Positions 47,159-56,610 are shown, counted from the stretch's first letter. The stretch: 64,000 nt of DNA from Acinetobacter baylyi DSM 14961 = CIP 107474 (GCF_000368685.1 NZ_KB849628.1:698442-762441), one strand, 5' to 3'. The notes: a model not told the origin generated them from the letters alone. Translations and numbers: made by a program.

Positions 47159-47938
47159 TCAACAAGCCAGTACTTGCACCGTTGATATCATTTCTTCAAT
47201 TCCTCCATTTTCACGAATCCCTCGTATTGGAGCAACATCAAAATAATCACGCCCTATTGCAACATAAATATGAGTTTTTGGTACAAAAATCTGATTACTG
47301 ACATCAAAACAATGCCATTCATGGTCTACATACACTTCTGCCCATGCATGGCTCGCGAGATGAGGTGAATTATAATCATATAAATACCCAGATACATAAC
47401 GTGCGGGTAAATTTAATGCTCGACACATGGCAATCATCACGTGTGCATGATCCTGACATACGCCTTGAGCTGCATAAAATGCGTCTATTGCCGTCGTTTG
47501 CACATTAGTCGAGTACGGTGAATAAGTTATTCTCTCTAATATCTTTTGACTTAAATTTATTAAGGATGATACATCTTTAGTTTTTACAATTTCCAGCGCA
47601 AAATTCAACATCTCGGCATCACATAAAGTTGCAGGTGTAGGCTGTAAAAATACGTGAGGCAGTACCACTGAATCATGACAGCCACTGTTTTGCAGATTCA
47701 ATTCAACAATACCTTGAGCCATAATCGTAAGATTTTGATAATCAAAACGTTGTGAAGAAGTAATCCATAAATTATCAAAAGCATCTCGCTTCATAATTCG
47801 CTCACCTGGGACACTAATGTCCCAGTAGTGAACAAGTTGATGAGGTGAACTTTGCGGAATCATCTTGATATATTGAATACTATTACGAGCAACCTCACTG
47901 TAATGGTAATGAGTCTGATGATTCACCATAAGTTTCAT
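47159..47938 (-). CDS. Transglutaminase-like cysteine peptidase of the Anbu cluster
   Basis: 259 residues. An N-terminal beta domain (MVNHQTHYHYSEVARNSIQY, the bacterial transglutaminase N-domain) is followed by the catalytic core: GVCQDHAHVMIAMCRALNLPARYVSGYL (catalytic Cys), then ASHAWAEVYVDHEWHCFD (catalytic His and Asp). Such proteins are thought to be amidases or peptidases. ATG 47938 overlaps the alpha-E stop (ATGA), and the stop codon lies just ahead of the Anbu gene, so the genes are tightly coupled. Confidence 0.92.
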   Translation of the reverse strand: MKLMVNHQTHYHYSEVARNSIQYIKMIPQSSPHQLVHYWDISVPGERIMKRDAFDNLWITSSQRFDYQNLTIMAQGIVELNLQNSGCHDSVVLPHVFLQPTPATLCDAEMLNFALEIVKTKDVSSLINLSQKILERITYSPYSTNVQTTAIDAFYAAQGVCQDHAHVMIAMCRALNLPARYVSGYLYDYNSPHLASHAWAEVYVDHEWHCFDVSNQIFVPKTHIYVAIGRDYFDVAPIRGIRENGGIEEMISTVQVLAC

Positions 47939-48537
47939 GCAGATGCCTCGAACATTAACTGTAATTGATCAGCAAAATGATAAAAATTGATTATATCAGG
48001 TGACTGTTTAAGCGTCTGCCAAGCATCATCCAATGTCGTCCAGCCCAATTCATTTAACTGTTGAACGATTGAATCAATCTCAATCAGTAATTTTTCTGGA
48101 TGATGCTTAAATCTTAATGTGCTATCTAGCAATTCAATTTTTTGACCTAAACTAAAGAATAAGAAAACATCTTCTACTTCTGATTCTAGAATCTCGGTAC
48201 ATTCAGAAACCACATCACAAATATAACTCGGCTGAGCGCTTGCGTTCTTAATTAATAAGTTCAACTCAGCATAAGCTTTAGCACTTAAAACGGCGCGAAG
48301 CTCTTGAATATTGTCTTTTGCAACGCGAAACTGATTTACAAATGAAAAATGTTGCTCAGTATCAAGTACTAAAGCATTTAAAGTTGCTGCATCATAAGCT
48401 GGCAGGCAAAATGCATGGCTAAATTCAATCGCTTTTTGATCATCCGTAAAAGGCACCTTATTACACAGGTACTGAATACGCATCAAATAACGACCTAACC
48501 AAAAAATATTATTTGCATTTGAACTAAGTAAAATCAT
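47935..48537 (-). CDS. Alpha-E domain protein of the Anbu cluster
   Basis: 200 residues, nearly all helical. MILLSSNANNIFWLGRYLMRIQYLCN matches the start of alpha-E (DUF403) proteins (sxaxnlywlgRylER). Alpha-E proteins always accompany a circularly permuted ATP-grasp enzyme and a transglutaminase-like peptidase; the biochemical role is unknown. GGAAGGAAC fixes ATG 48537, although the frame is open to 48612. It lies 28 bp after the ATP-grasp stop. Confidence 0.9.
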   Translation of the reverse strand: MILLSSNANNIFWLGRYLMRIQYLCNKVPFTDDQKAIEFSHAFCLPAYDAATLNALVLDTEQHFSFVNQFRVAKDNIQELRAVLSAKAYAELNLLIKNASAQPSYICDVVSECTEILESEVEDVFLFFSLGQKIELLDSTLRFKHHPEKLLIEIDSIVQQLNELGWTTLDDAWQTLKQSPDIINFYHFADQLQLMFEASA

Positions 48538-48565
48538 AAGTTCCTTCCTTTTTCTAATACCTAAG

Positions 48566-50116
48566 TTAGGAATGTAGTGCGTCCACAACCCACGTATCTT
48601 TAATACCACCACCCTGTGAAGAATTGACCACTAAAGAACCTTCTTTCATGGCCACACGTGTTAAACCACCAGGTACAATTTCTGTACGGTAAGGCGATGT
48701 CAGCACGAAAGGACGAAGATCGATATGTCTCTCTGCAATACCATCTTGAGTAAGTGTTGGTGCAACAGATAGATCAAGTGTAGGTTGGGCAATGTATAAA
48801 TGTGGATGTGCTAGAATTTTTTCTCTAAATTCATGAATTTCATGCTGTTCGGCTTTAGGACCAATCAACATGCCATATCCACCCGAGCCTTGCGCTTCTT
48901 TTACCACCAGATTTGCCAGATTACTTACTACATAATCCAGATGCTCATCTAAACGGCATTGGTAAGTGGGTACATTTTTTAGAATAGGCGTTTCATTAAG
49001 ATAATATTTAATCATATCATCTACATAGGGGTAAATGGATTTATCATCTGCGACACCTGTACCTGGTGCATTTGCAATCACGACCTGATTTTGCAAATAA
49101 GCAGACATTAATCCTGGCACACCGAGTGTACTGTCTGGACGGAACGTTAACGGGTCTAAGAATGCATCATCAACACGGCGATAGATCACATCAACGCGCT
49201 GACGACCACGAACAGTCTTGGCATAAACCTTGTCATTTTCTACAAATAGATCACGACTCGTCACCAAAGGCACACCCATTTCACGAGCTAAAAAAGCATG
49301 CTCATAATAGGCACTGTTAAATCGTCCTGGGGTCAACACTACAATAAACGGATTATCCACAAATGCATTTTCCGCTAATATGTCTCTGAGTACTGTTGGA
49401 TATTGTTCAATATCATGTAGCTTATTTGAAACACAGAGTTCAGGCATGAGTTTCTTGCTAATTTTTCGACTTTCAAGCATGTAAGACACACCTGATGGTG
49501 TTCTTAAATTATCTTCCAAAACAAAAAATTCACCTTTGCCATCCCGAATAATATCAATCCCACTAATTTGTGAATATACCTTACCTTTGAGGGAATGATT
49601 CAGCATGTGAGGTTGAAAAGCCTCATGGGTCATGACTTGTATCTGAGGAACAATGCCTTCTTTGAGAATAAGTTGATTATGATAAATATCATCTAAAAAT
49701 AAGTTGAGTGCTTTAACACGTTGTTCACATCCGCTTGAGATTTTCTCCCATTGTTTTTTTTCAATGACACGCGGGATTAAATCGAAAGGAATAGTTCGCT
49801 CGGTTCCTTCATCATCACCATAAACCGTAAATGTAATGCCTTCATATAGAAAATGTTGTTTTGCATTTAAGTTAAGTTGTTTAAGTTCCTCTAAAGTATG
49901 GGTCGATAGCCATTGTTCAATCTTTTTTGATGCTTCACCGTTTGACGTTACATCATCCAGCATCTCATTGAAAAACTTTGATTTAAGTTGCTCAAAAAGA
50001 TTTGTGCTTACACTGAGCTGGTCAAGAAACGAAGGCTGGGATAACAAAACATTTGTCGTTTTTTCTTTCATATAGTGCTCACTTATTGTATGTAAGTCTT
50101 TATCTTCTTCTAACAT
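48566..50116 (-). CDS. Circularly permuted ATP-grasp protein of the Anbu cluster
   Basis: 516 residues. Motifs of CP_ATPgrasp_2 (DUF404/DUF407) are ERTIPFDLIPRVI, ISGIDIIRDGKGEFFVLEDNLRTPSGVSYMLE, DVIYRRVDDAFLDP, VVIANAPGTGVADDKSIY and VVKEAQGSGGYGM. ATP-grasp enzymes ligate a carboxylate to an amine through an acyl phosphate, so a peptide-like product is plausible, to be acted on by the transglutaminase and Anbu proteins; that is inference. GCGAGG precedes ATG 50116, making it the first gene of the operon. Confidence 0.92.
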   Translation of the reverse strand: MLEEDKDLHTISEHYMKEKTTNVLLSQPSFLDQLSVSTNLFEQLKSKFFNEMLDDVTSNGEASKKIEQWLSTHTLEELKQLNLNAKQHFLYEGITFTVYGDDEGTERTIPFDLIPRVIEKKQWEKISSGCEQRVKALNLFLDDIYHNQLILKEGIVPQIQVMTHEAFQPHMLNHSLKGKVYSQISGIDIIRDGKGEFFVLEDNLRTPSGVSYMLESRKISKKLMPELCVSNKLHDIEQYPTVLRDILAENAFVDNPFIVVLTPGRFNSAYYEHAFLAREMGVPLVTSRDLFVENDKVYAKTVRGRQRVDVIYRRVDDAFLDPLTFRPDSTLGVPGLMSAYLQNQVVIANAPGTGVADDKSIYPYVDDMIKYYLNETPILKNVPTYQCRLDEHLDYVVSNLANLVVKEAQGSGGYGMLIGPKAEQHEIHEFREKILAHPHLYIAQPTLDLSVAPTLTQDGIAERHIDLRPFVLTSPYRTEIVPGGLTRVAMKEGSLVVNSSQGGGIKDTWVVDALHS

Positions 50117-50328
50117 ACAGACCTCGCCTTTTTCGTTTACTCATTTTATACATTGCAAATATAGTGCCATTTGTTCGAATCTATTTTTGTATTTCAATAA
50201 AGAACCTAGATTTAAATTATTTCCTGTATTAAAAAATATAGGCAATATTCATTGTTACATTCTTGCCAAACTAAAAGAGTTTTTTTAAGGTGTAAGTATG
50301 TAAAATAATTTGTTTGATTTAGTTGATT

Positions 50329-51330
50329 ATGTCTTCACAAGAAAAAGAAACATCGAATAGTCTCTATCGCCAATGGCATATACTATCACGTCTATCCACT
50401 GGAAAATGGATGGGTACACGTGAATTACAGGAAATTTTAGAGCGTGAAGGCATTGATATCAGCTTGCGAACCATTCAAAGAGATTTGAACCAGATCGCAC
50501 AGCGTTTTCCTATTGAAAGTAACAAGACTGTACCTCAAGGTTGGCGCTGGCGTGCGGATGCTCCTCTGCAAAGCCTACCACACATGACCAGCTCTCAAGC
50601 GGTTACATTTATGATGGTAGAACAGCATTTAAAGCACTTGCTACCACCAAGTTTGATCGATGAAATGAATCCTTGGTTTGATCTGGCTCGTCGCAGTTTG
50701 TCGACCCAGAATAATGTAAGGCAATGGATCAATCGAGTGCGTATTGTTCCTGCCAGCCAGCCCTTAATACCACCTACGGTGGATAAGAATGCACAACAAG
50801 CAATTTATGAAGGTTTACTACAAGATAAACAAATTGAATGTGTCTATACGCCAAGAAATATTCAAGCCGATGAGAAAATTTATATTCTTAATCCCTTGGC
50901 ATTGGTACAAAAAGGCGCAATTATTTATTTGATCTGTACTCGTCATGATAAAAATGAAGTACAAACTTTCGCTTTGCACCGTTTTAAGTCAGCAAATGTA
51001 CTAAATTCGCGCGCAATGCACCCTGTCGATTTTGATATTGATGAATATATAGATTCTGGTGCATTAGGTTTTAGATTTGATTACGCCAAGCCAACTGAAA
51101 TGATCCAGTTAAAATTAATAATGACTGAAAATACAGCCCAAAGTTTTTACGAAACTCAGCTTACTCGTGATCAGAAAATCATACCAATTGATGAAAATAT
51201 AGTGGAAGTTTCCGCTAATGTTCCATTCACATCACAATTGGTTTGGTGGCTTCGTAGTTTTGGAAAAAAGATTTTGCATATTGAGCCTGTCGAGGTACAC
51301 AATGCAGTCAGAGAAATTGATCTTAAGTAA
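50329..51330 (+). CDS. WYL-domain transcriptional regulator
   Basis: About 333 residues. An N-terminal winged helix-turn-helix of DeoR type (LSTGKWMGTRELQEILEREG, ISLRTIQRDLNQIAQRFPIE) is followed by a WYL sensor domain (about 165-260: RNIQADEKIYILNPLALVQKGAIIYLIC, TFALHRFKSANVL) and a C-terminal WCX domain. WYL domains bind nucleic acids or small ligands. It is divergent from the Anbu operon across about 210 bp and may control it; this is inference from position. ATG 50329 is preferred to TTG 50323. Confidence 0.88.
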   Translation: MSSQEKETSNSLYRQWHILSRLSTGKWMGTRELQEILEREGIDISLRTIQRDLNQIAQRFPIESNKTVPQGWRWRADAPLQSLPHMTSSQAVTFMMVEQHLKHLLPPSLIDEMNPWFDLARRSLSTQNNVRQWINRVRIVPASQPLIPPTVDKNAQQAIYEGLLQDKQIECVYTPRNIQADEKIYILNPLALVQKGAIIYLICTRHDKNEVQTFALHRFKSANVLNSRAMHPVDFDIDEYIDSGALGFRFDYAKPTEMIQLKLIMTENTAQSFYETQLTRDQKIIPIDENIVEVSANVPFTSQLVWWLRSFGKKILHIEPVEVHNAVREIDLK

Positions 51331-51334
51331 AAAA

Positions 51335-51352
51335 GAGAGCCATATGGCTCTC
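51335..51352 (-). terminator. Terminator reading on the minus strand
   Basis: GAGAGCC-ATAT-GGCTCTC is followed, on the minus strand, by six T. On the plus strand there is no T-tract, so it mainly ends a minus-strand transcript coming from 51353-51650, the unit with the 21-codon ORF. Confidence 0.65.
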
Positions 51353-51406
51353 TCAACATTTATATGTATTATTTTTCAGTGTGTCGTTTTTATTCTGTAA
51401 TTTATA

Positions 51407-51442
51407 GGTCGATCTAAAAGCCCCTTTCTTATCAGATCGACC
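51407..51442 (-). other. Stem-loop in the candidate minus-strand transcript
   Basis: Perfect 9-bp stem GGTCGATCT / AGATCGACC with an 18-base loop, between the stop of the small ORF and the minus-strand terminator. A structured 3' region or a small RNA fits. Confidence 0.45.
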
Positions 51443-51455
51443 ACCCAATGCGAAC

Positions 51456-51521
51456 TCAACACAACATTAAGCTTTGGCATGCAAGTTCAGCATTATTATA
51501 ACGAATTGCTTTTTTAGTCAT
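51456..51521 (-). CDS. Possible 21-residue small protein
   Basis: An ORF of 21 codons starts MTKKAIRYNNAEL and ends QSLMLC. ATG 51521 is preceded by GAGGTGAACA, a good ribosome-binding site. TATAGT about 30 bp further upstream could be a -10. It lies in a 362-bp interval otherwise without genes and has its own downstream hairpin and terminator. I do not recognise it. Chance occurrence cannot be excluded at this length. Confidence 0.4.
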   Translation of the reverse strand: MTKKAIRYNNAELACQSLMLC

Positions 51522-51651
51522 TGTTCACCTCAATTGATTACTTGGTAAGAACACTATAAGAACTATTTGGTGTGTTGAGAAATAACAAATCATGCAACGC
51601 AATTCTGTTTTTCTTCTTACTTAAAATTTAGATATTTATTTTCATTGCATT

Positions 51652-51680
51652 AAAAAAGCCCAGTAAATACTGGGCTTTCT
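51652..51680 (-). terminator. Rho-independent terminator of mnmG
   Basis: Read on the minus strand: AAAGCCCAGT-ATTT-ACTGGGCTTT followed by a T-run, 13 bp after the mnmG stop. Confidence 0.9.
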
Positions 51681-51692
51681 ATACAGAATCAA

Positions 51693-53573
51693 TTATGCAA
51701 TTTTTTTAGTTTGTGCATTCTTTCGAATTGTAATCATGACCAACTGTACAGCAGCAGGCGTAACGCCTGGAATACGATGGGCCTGAGCTAAGGTTTCGGG
51801 ACGAACAGTCTTCAACTTTTGTGTGATTTCACGAGATAATCCAGAAACGATATCATAATCAAAATCGGCTGGAATTTTGGTTTCTTCCAAACGCTTTAAT
51901 TGAGCGACATCTTCATGCTGACGGTTGATATAACCTTCATATTTCACTGCAATCTCGATCTGGTCACCAACTTGTGTAGAAACTTGTGAACCAGTCAACT
52001 CTGCAATTTGAGTAAAGTTAATATTTGGACGTTTGAGCAGATCAATCGCGCTACATTCTTTACTCAAATCTGCACCTGTCATTTCGACAAATTGTTTGCC
52101 CATCGGATTATTTGGTGCAGCCCACAAATGGGCCAAACGTGCAGTTTCAGTTTCAACGGCTTCCATCTTTTCACAGTAAGCTGCCCAGCGTACATCATCA
52201 ACCAATCCCATTTCACGACCCACAGGTGTCAAACGCTGATCCGCATTGTCCTCACGTAGCATCAAACGATACTCGGCACGTGATGTAAACATACGATATG
52301 GTTCTTTGGTTCCCAAAGTAATCAGATCATCTACCAATACACCCATGTAAGCCTGATCACGTTTTGGTGTCCATTGCTCTTGATCCCATGCACGACGCGC
52401 AGCATTTAAACCTGCAAGTAATCCCTGAGCACCCGCTTCTTCATAACCTGTGGTGCCATTAATTTGCCCAGCAAAATACAAGTTATTAATTGCTTTGGTT
52501 TCCAGGGTAAATTTTAAAGCTTGAGGGTTAAAATAATCATATTCGATGGCATAACCTGGGCGTAAAATATGCGCATTTTCCATACCGCGAATAGAGCGAA
52601 CCAATTCAAACTGCACATCAAAAGGTAATGATGTTGAAATTCCGTTTGGATACAACTCATGTGTATCCAAACCTTCAGGCTCTAAAAACACCTGATGAGA
52701 ATCTTTGTCGGCAAAACGATGAATCTTGTCTTCAATAGATGGGCAATAACGTGGTCCTACCCCTTCAATCACACCAGTATACATAGGTGAACGATCCAAT
52801 CCGCCACGAATAATGTCATGCGTTTTTTCGTTGGTATGCGTGATATAGCAACTTACCTGCTCTGGATGCATCGAAACATCACCCATAAACGACATCACAG
52901 GAGATGGAAAATCCCCAGGTTGAGGCGTCATCACAGAAAAATCGACCGAACGGGCATCAATACGCGGTGGTGTTCCAGTCTTTAAACGGCCTACAGGTAA
53001 ATTTAATTCGCGTAAACGGTGTGACAGCGCGATAGAAGGTGGATCACCTGCACGACCACCACTCGATTTCTCTAGACCGATATGAATTACACCGCCCAAG
53101 AAAGTACCTGTAGTGAGAACGACTGTTTTGGTATCAAAGCGAATCCCCATCTGGGTAACCACACCTTTTACGGTATCGCCTTCTACAATTAAATCATCGG
53201 CAGCTTGCTGAAAAATATCTAAATTGGCTTGATTCTCAAGTGTATGTCGGATCGCTGCCTTATAACGCACACGGTCTGCTTGTGCACGTGTTGCACGTAC
53301 CGCAGCACCTTTACGAGAGTTTAGAATACGAAACTGAATACCACCTTTGTCGGCTGCAAGTGCCATTGCACCGCCCAAAGCATCAATTTCACGCACCAAA
53401 TGCGACTTACCGATCCCACCAATTGCAGGATTGCAGCTCATTTGCCCTAAAGTCTCAATGTTATGAGTCAAGAGCAAAGTCTGCCGTCCCATACGCGCAG
53501 CAGCCAAGGCCGCTTCCGTACCTGCGTGACCGCCACCGATAACGATAACATCATAAACTTTAGGATAGTGCAT
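51693..53573 (-). CDS. mnmG: tRNA uridine-5-carboxymethylaminomethyl modification enzyme MnmG
   Basis: 626 residues, normal for GidA/MnmG. With MnmE it installs cmnm5 on wobble U34 of several tRNAs, using FAD. It shows the FAD site [68 protein letters not shown]-type [12 protein letters not shown], and the C-terminal helical domain with [14 protein letters not shown]. No mnmE, rsmG or parA is adjacent. An extended -10 promoter lies at 53606-53614. Confidence 0.98.
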   Translation of the reverse strand: MHYPKVYDVIVIGGGHAGTEAALAAARMGRQTLLLTHNIETLGQMSCNPAIGGIGKSHLVREIDALGGAMALAADKGGIQFRILNSRKGAAVRATRAQADRVRYKAAIRHTLENQANLDIFQQAADDLIVEGDTVKGVVTQMGIRFDTKTVVLTTGTFLGGVIHIGLEKSSGGRAGDPPSIALSHRLRELNLPVGRLKTGTPPRIDARSVDFSVMTPQPGDFPSPVMSFMGDVSMHPEQVSCYITHTNEKTHDIIRGGLDRSPMYTGVIEGVGPRYCPSIEDKIHRFADKDSHQVFLEPEGLDTHELYPNGISTSLPFDVQFELVRSIRGMENAHILRPGYAIEYDYFNPQALKFTLETKAINNLYFAGQINGTTGYEEAGAQGLLAGLNAARRAWDQEQWTPKRDQAYMGVLVDDLITLGTKEPYRMFTSRAEYRLMLREDNADQRLTPVGREMGLVDDVRWAAYCEKMEAVETETARLAHLWAAPNNPMGKQFVEMTGADLSKECSAIDLLKRPNINFTQIAELTGSQVSTQVGDQIEIAVKYEGYINRQHEDVAQLKRLEETKIPADFDYDIVSGLSREITQKLKTVRPETLAQAHRIPGVTPAAVQLVMITIRKNAQTKKIA

Positions 53574-53605
53574 GGCAAAAAAACACCAGAAAAAAAAGAC
53601 GGAAC

Positions 53606-53614
53606 ATTATAGCA
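53606..53614 (-). promoter_or_regulatory. Extended -10 promoter of mnmG
   Basis: TGCTATAAT on the minus strand, 33 bp before the mnmG start codon. An extended -10 element can function without a strong -35, and none is seen. Confidence 0.6.
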
Positions 53615-53811
53615 AAGTTCATGCAACTATCATGCATGTTATTACAAAATTATTGATACAAAATTCATAGTTCTACACAGTATTTGACAATTTGTTTCAG
53701 GATTAAAATAGAAACGCATAGACTTTTTTTAAATCAATTTTAGAATAAAAAATGTACCACCACTTTAATCAAACCTATTCAAAATCAAATTTATATAAGA
53801 AGGTATCCGAG

Positions 53812-54042
53812 ATGAAAAATATTATGCTTAAAACGTTATCAATCACTTTACTTAGTTTTGCAGCAATGACTGTAGCGAATGCCGCTGATACAAGTAAAGC
53901 TGAGACGAATATGCAAATCAAAGCCTGCGCCAAGAAAAAACAAGGAGACTGGACTAGCTATGGTTATAAAGGCGTTACCTTTAACGGTACTTGCGAACCA
54001 AACGCTGATGGTAAATTACAATTTAAGTTTCCTGCACCATAA
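53812..54042 (+). CDS. Small exported hypothetical protein
   Basis: 76 residues starting MKNIMLKTLSITLLSFAAM, with a signal peptide cleaved near ANAAD. The mature about 50 residues are basic with two cysteines (KACAKKK and NGTCEPN) likely to form a disulfide in the periplasm. The frame is open upstream to 53752, but AAGGT and the signal peptide fix ATG 53812. No family recognised. It is a single-gene unit with its own terminator. Confidence 0.75.
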   Translation: MKNIMLKTLSITLLSFAAMTVANAADTSKAETNMQIKACAKKKQGDWTSYGYKGVTFNGTCEPNADGKLQFKFPAP

Positions 54043-54077
54043 TTTTCCATCTTATAGATAGATCTTATAGCGTTATT

Positions 54078-54108
54078 AAACGGTTCAGTTATTCTGAGCC
54101 GTTTTCTT
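54078..54108 (+). terminator. Rho-independent terminator of the small exported protein gene
   Basis: Stem AAACGGTTCAG / CTGAGCCGTTT (one G-T wobble), loop TTATT, followed by TTTTCTTTT. Confidence 0.85.
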
Positions 54109-54184
54109 TTAGGTATATCTCCTTTATTTGCTGATCATCAGCTACAATACCCGACAATGTTGAAATGAAATTTAAGGTATTCCC

Positions 54185-55096
54185 GTGAAGTGGTTACAAA
54201 TACACATTACTGTCGATCAAGATCAAGTTGATTTTACCGAAACTTTACTCATGTCCCTAGGTGCAGTAAGTGTGACTCTAGATGATGCCGAGGATCAGGC
54301 ATTGCTTGAACCCCTTCCTGGAGAGACCCCTCTCTGGAATAAAGTGATTGTTACTGGGATCTATCAAGAAGATGATAATGATCCAATTGATGTTGAAAAA
54401 CTAAAAGCCTTTTTACAAGCACAACTTCCAAATATTCCCATGCGCCATGAACAATTGGAAGACCAAGTCTGGGAACGTGCTTGGATGGATTATTATGATC
54501 CGATTCAAATTGGTGAAAAATTTTGGATTGTTCCTGAATGGCTGGAGCCGCCTGAAGCAGATGCAACCAATATCAAGCTTGATCCAGGGCTTGCTTTTGG
54601 AACAGGAAATCATGCCAGCACCTTTTTATGCTTGCAATGGTTGGGCAAGACAGACTTAAAAGATAAAGTCGTCATTGATTATGGCTGTGGTTCTGGGATT
54701 TTAGCCGTTGCAGCATTACTTTTGGGTGCCCAAAAAGTATATGCGACAGATATCGACCCTCAAGCGGTACTGGCAACTAAGCAAAATGCCGAATTAAACA
54801 ATGTGTTGGAACGACTTTATGTCGGCTTACCTGAAGAATTTAATACAGAGTTCAAGGCTTCCGGTTCACAAGCAGATGTACTTGTTGCCAATATTCTTGC
54901 TAGCCCACTCATGATGCTGGCACCAGAATTTGCGACATTAATTAAACCTCAAGGTGAGTTTGCACTGGCGGGCATCATTGAAGAACAAGTTGATGATGTT
55001 TCAGAAGTTTATCAACAATATTTTGATATTTTAAATATTGAAAAACGTGAAGAAAACTGGTGTCGTATTTCAGGAAAGCGTCATTCTCAGGCTTAA
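54185..55096 (+). CDS. prmA: Ribosomal protein L11 methyltransferase
   Basis: 303 residues from GTG 54185 ([19 protein letters not shown]). PrmA trimethylates L11 at several positions. It shows the substrate-recognition N-domain and the methyltransferase domain with [51 protein letters not shown] and [13 protein letters not shown]. It is followed 17 bp later by the zinc-ribbon gene; in E. coli dusB and fis follow instead. Confidence 0.96.
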   Translation: MKWLQIHITVDQDQVDFTETLLMSLGAVSVTLDDAEDQALLEPLPGETPLWNKVIVTGIYQEDDNDPIDVEKLKAFLQAQLPNIPMRHEQLEDQVWERAWMDYYDPIQIGEKFWIVPEWLEPPEADATNIKLDPGLAFGTGNHASTFLCLQWLGKTDLKDKVVIDYGCGSGILAVAALLLGAQKVYATDIDPQAVLATKQNAELNNVLERLYVGLPEEFNTEFKASGSQADVLVANILASPLMMLAPEFATLIKPQGEFALAGIIEEQVDDVSEVYQQYFDILNIEKREENWCRISGKRHSQA

Positions 55097-55113
55097 ATAA
55101 GGCTAGTTTGTAA

Positions 55114-55662
55114 ATGAGTGAAAAGCATACCCGTTGCCCTCGATGCGAAACGATCTATAAAGTTTCGCAAAAACAGCTCACGCTGTCTCAAGGCATGGTA
55201 TGTTGCGCTAAATGTGATTTAACATTTAATGCAATCACTCACTTACAAGCAGCAAATACCTGTTATTTTGAAAAAGCGGCTAAAACTGCAACTTCATCTA
55301 TAAATCTTATACAGCCTAATTTACATTCCGACGTACATAAAATTTTTAGTCAAAAAATTGAAAACTCAAATCTAGATCTGCTAACTTATCTAAATAATTT
55401 AAAATACTTCCAAAATAAAGAAGAATTAAGCCTTCCTGTTTGTTTACTTTCAAATGAACAAGACTATGCTCAAAACTCAAATTCTGGTCAGAAATCATTA
55501 GCAAACTGGAAATATTATCTGATCTGGTGCGGTATCAACATACTTCTGTTTGTTATCTTATTATTACAGGTACTTTGGTTTAATCCTCAACTTATTCAGA
55601 GCCACCAGAGCCTGAAAGCTGTATTTGATGTGGTGTGTAAGCTCATATACTGCGATGTATAA
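55114..55662 (+). CDS. MJ0042-type zinc-ribbon membrane protein, apparently truncated
   Basis: 182 residues. An N-terminal zinc ribbon (RCPRCETIYKV ... GMVCCAKCDLTF, four Cys in two CxxC pairs) is followed by a polar region and a single transmembrane helix (about residues 138-160, LIWCGINILLFVILLLQVLWF). The protein ends shortly after. Related proteins behind prmA in pseudomonads continue into a periplasmic DUF3426 domain, which is missing here; possible remnants lie just downstream at 55707-55889. Function unknown. Confidence 0.8.
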   Translation: MSEKHTRCPRCETIYKVSQKQLTLSQGMVCCAKCDLTFNAITHLQAANTCYFEKAAKTATSSINLIQPNLHSDVHKIFSQKIENSNLDLLTYLNNLKYFQNKEELSLPVCLLSNEQDYAQNSNSGQKSLANWKYYLIWCGINILLFVILLLQVLWFNPQLIQSHQSLKAVFDVVCKLIYCDV

Positions 55663-55706
55663 CAATATTCATTGTTGCATAGGGCTCAAATCAGAAACAA
55701 TTATAG

Positions 55707-55889
55707 TTGGCACCAAATAAACTCAATTTTCAATTACTCATCAATGATGATTTTCAAAACAACGCCATTAGTCACTATAAAATTCGCACTGAAAAATCAA
55801 AACCATTCAACGAAAGCACTTATTCAAATTATGCAGTAGCAATCGCGCCGTCTACATTTATCATTAAAATCGATTGTAAATACAATTAA
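55707..55889 (+). pseudogene. Possible remnant of a DUF3426 domain
   Basis: A 60-codon frame, out of frame with the zinc-ribbon gene and lacking a ribosome-binding site, encodes LAPNKLNFQLLINDDFQ and ends AIAPSTFIIKIDC. The hPxAPNxLxFxxxxxN pattern and a C-terminal beta strand are what I would expect of the DUF3426 domain that normally follows the zinc ribbon. Stops occur in the intervening 45 bp. It could equally be a chance ORF. Confidence 0.3.
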
Positions 55890-56028
55890 AATTTAATTTC
55901 CCAATTAATTAAGGTATAAATGGCTTTGATCCGTATCGTTTAGAATTAATTCAACTAAAATCTAAAAAAAAAATACAAAAAATTAAAAAAAAATGCAGTT
56001 AATTTGCTCACTTTTGTTTAGACAATGG

Positions 56029-56140
56029 TATGATACGCGCCACGAAAGCTTAGCCCTACATCGTCCTCGCGATTTATTTAAATAATTATTCTCGTCATGT
56101 GTGCTTTATCCTGAGATAGCGCATAGCGTGGCTTTTTTGT
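56029..56140 (+). ncRNA. Candidate small RNA or fis leader
   Basis: This lies in a 672-bp gene-free stretch (55663-56334). TATGAT (56029-56034) is followed by a GC-rich ACGCGCC discriminator as in stringently controlled promoters; TTGCTC at 56004 is a weak -35. The next about 95 bases are closed by a perfect stem, GCCACG (56039-56044) with CGTGGC (56127-56132), directly followed by TTTTTTGTTTTT. This looks like a short terminated RNA or an attenuator ahead of fis. No known RNA family recognised. Confidence 0.35.
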
Positions 56141-56334
56141 TTTTAAATCGCAGCTGTAACAAATATTAAATTATTGTTACGCTTATTTTTCATACAAATG
56201 TGAGGAGTTGTGGCAAGCTAATTGTTTCCAAGTTTTAGAGCCACTGTTTTAGGATCTAAAACAGGGTTCATTTATTTAGACCACTTTTATATACTGCTTT
56301 ACCCTAGCGGTATTTGATTTTCGGATTAACTCGC

Positions 56335-56604
56335 ATGAATAGCAAATCTCCTATTTTTACTGCACAATCTGATGTTGCTCTTCGCATCCATGTGGATCGC
56401 GCAGTTCGCCATTACTTTGCACAGTTGCAAGGTGAGCAACCATCACAAGTTTACGACATGGTGCTGGCAGAAATGGAGAAACCTCTTTTATCTGTTGTTC
56501 TAGAATATACGCGTGGTAACCAGACGCGCGCCGCTGAAATTTTAGGACTCAATCGTGGGACTTTACGTAAAAAGTTAAAAGCTCACGGATTGATGAGTGA
56601 ATAA
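56335..56604 (+). CDS. fis: DNA-binding protein Fis
   Basis: 89 residues from [21 protein letters not shown]. The C-terminal half has the Fis helix-turn-helix: [32 protein letters not shown]. Fis is a growth-phase dependent nucleoid protein that activates rRNA promoters and aids recombination. The frame is open from 56314 but ATG 56335 fits the family. The upstream region is long and structured, suggesting extensive regulation. Confidence 0.95.
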   Translation: MNSKSPIFTAQSDVALRIHVDRAVRHYFAQLQGEQPSQVYDMVLAEMEKPLLSVVLEYTRGNQTRAAEILGLNRGTLRKKLKAHGLMSE

Positions 56605-56610
56605 ATGATA

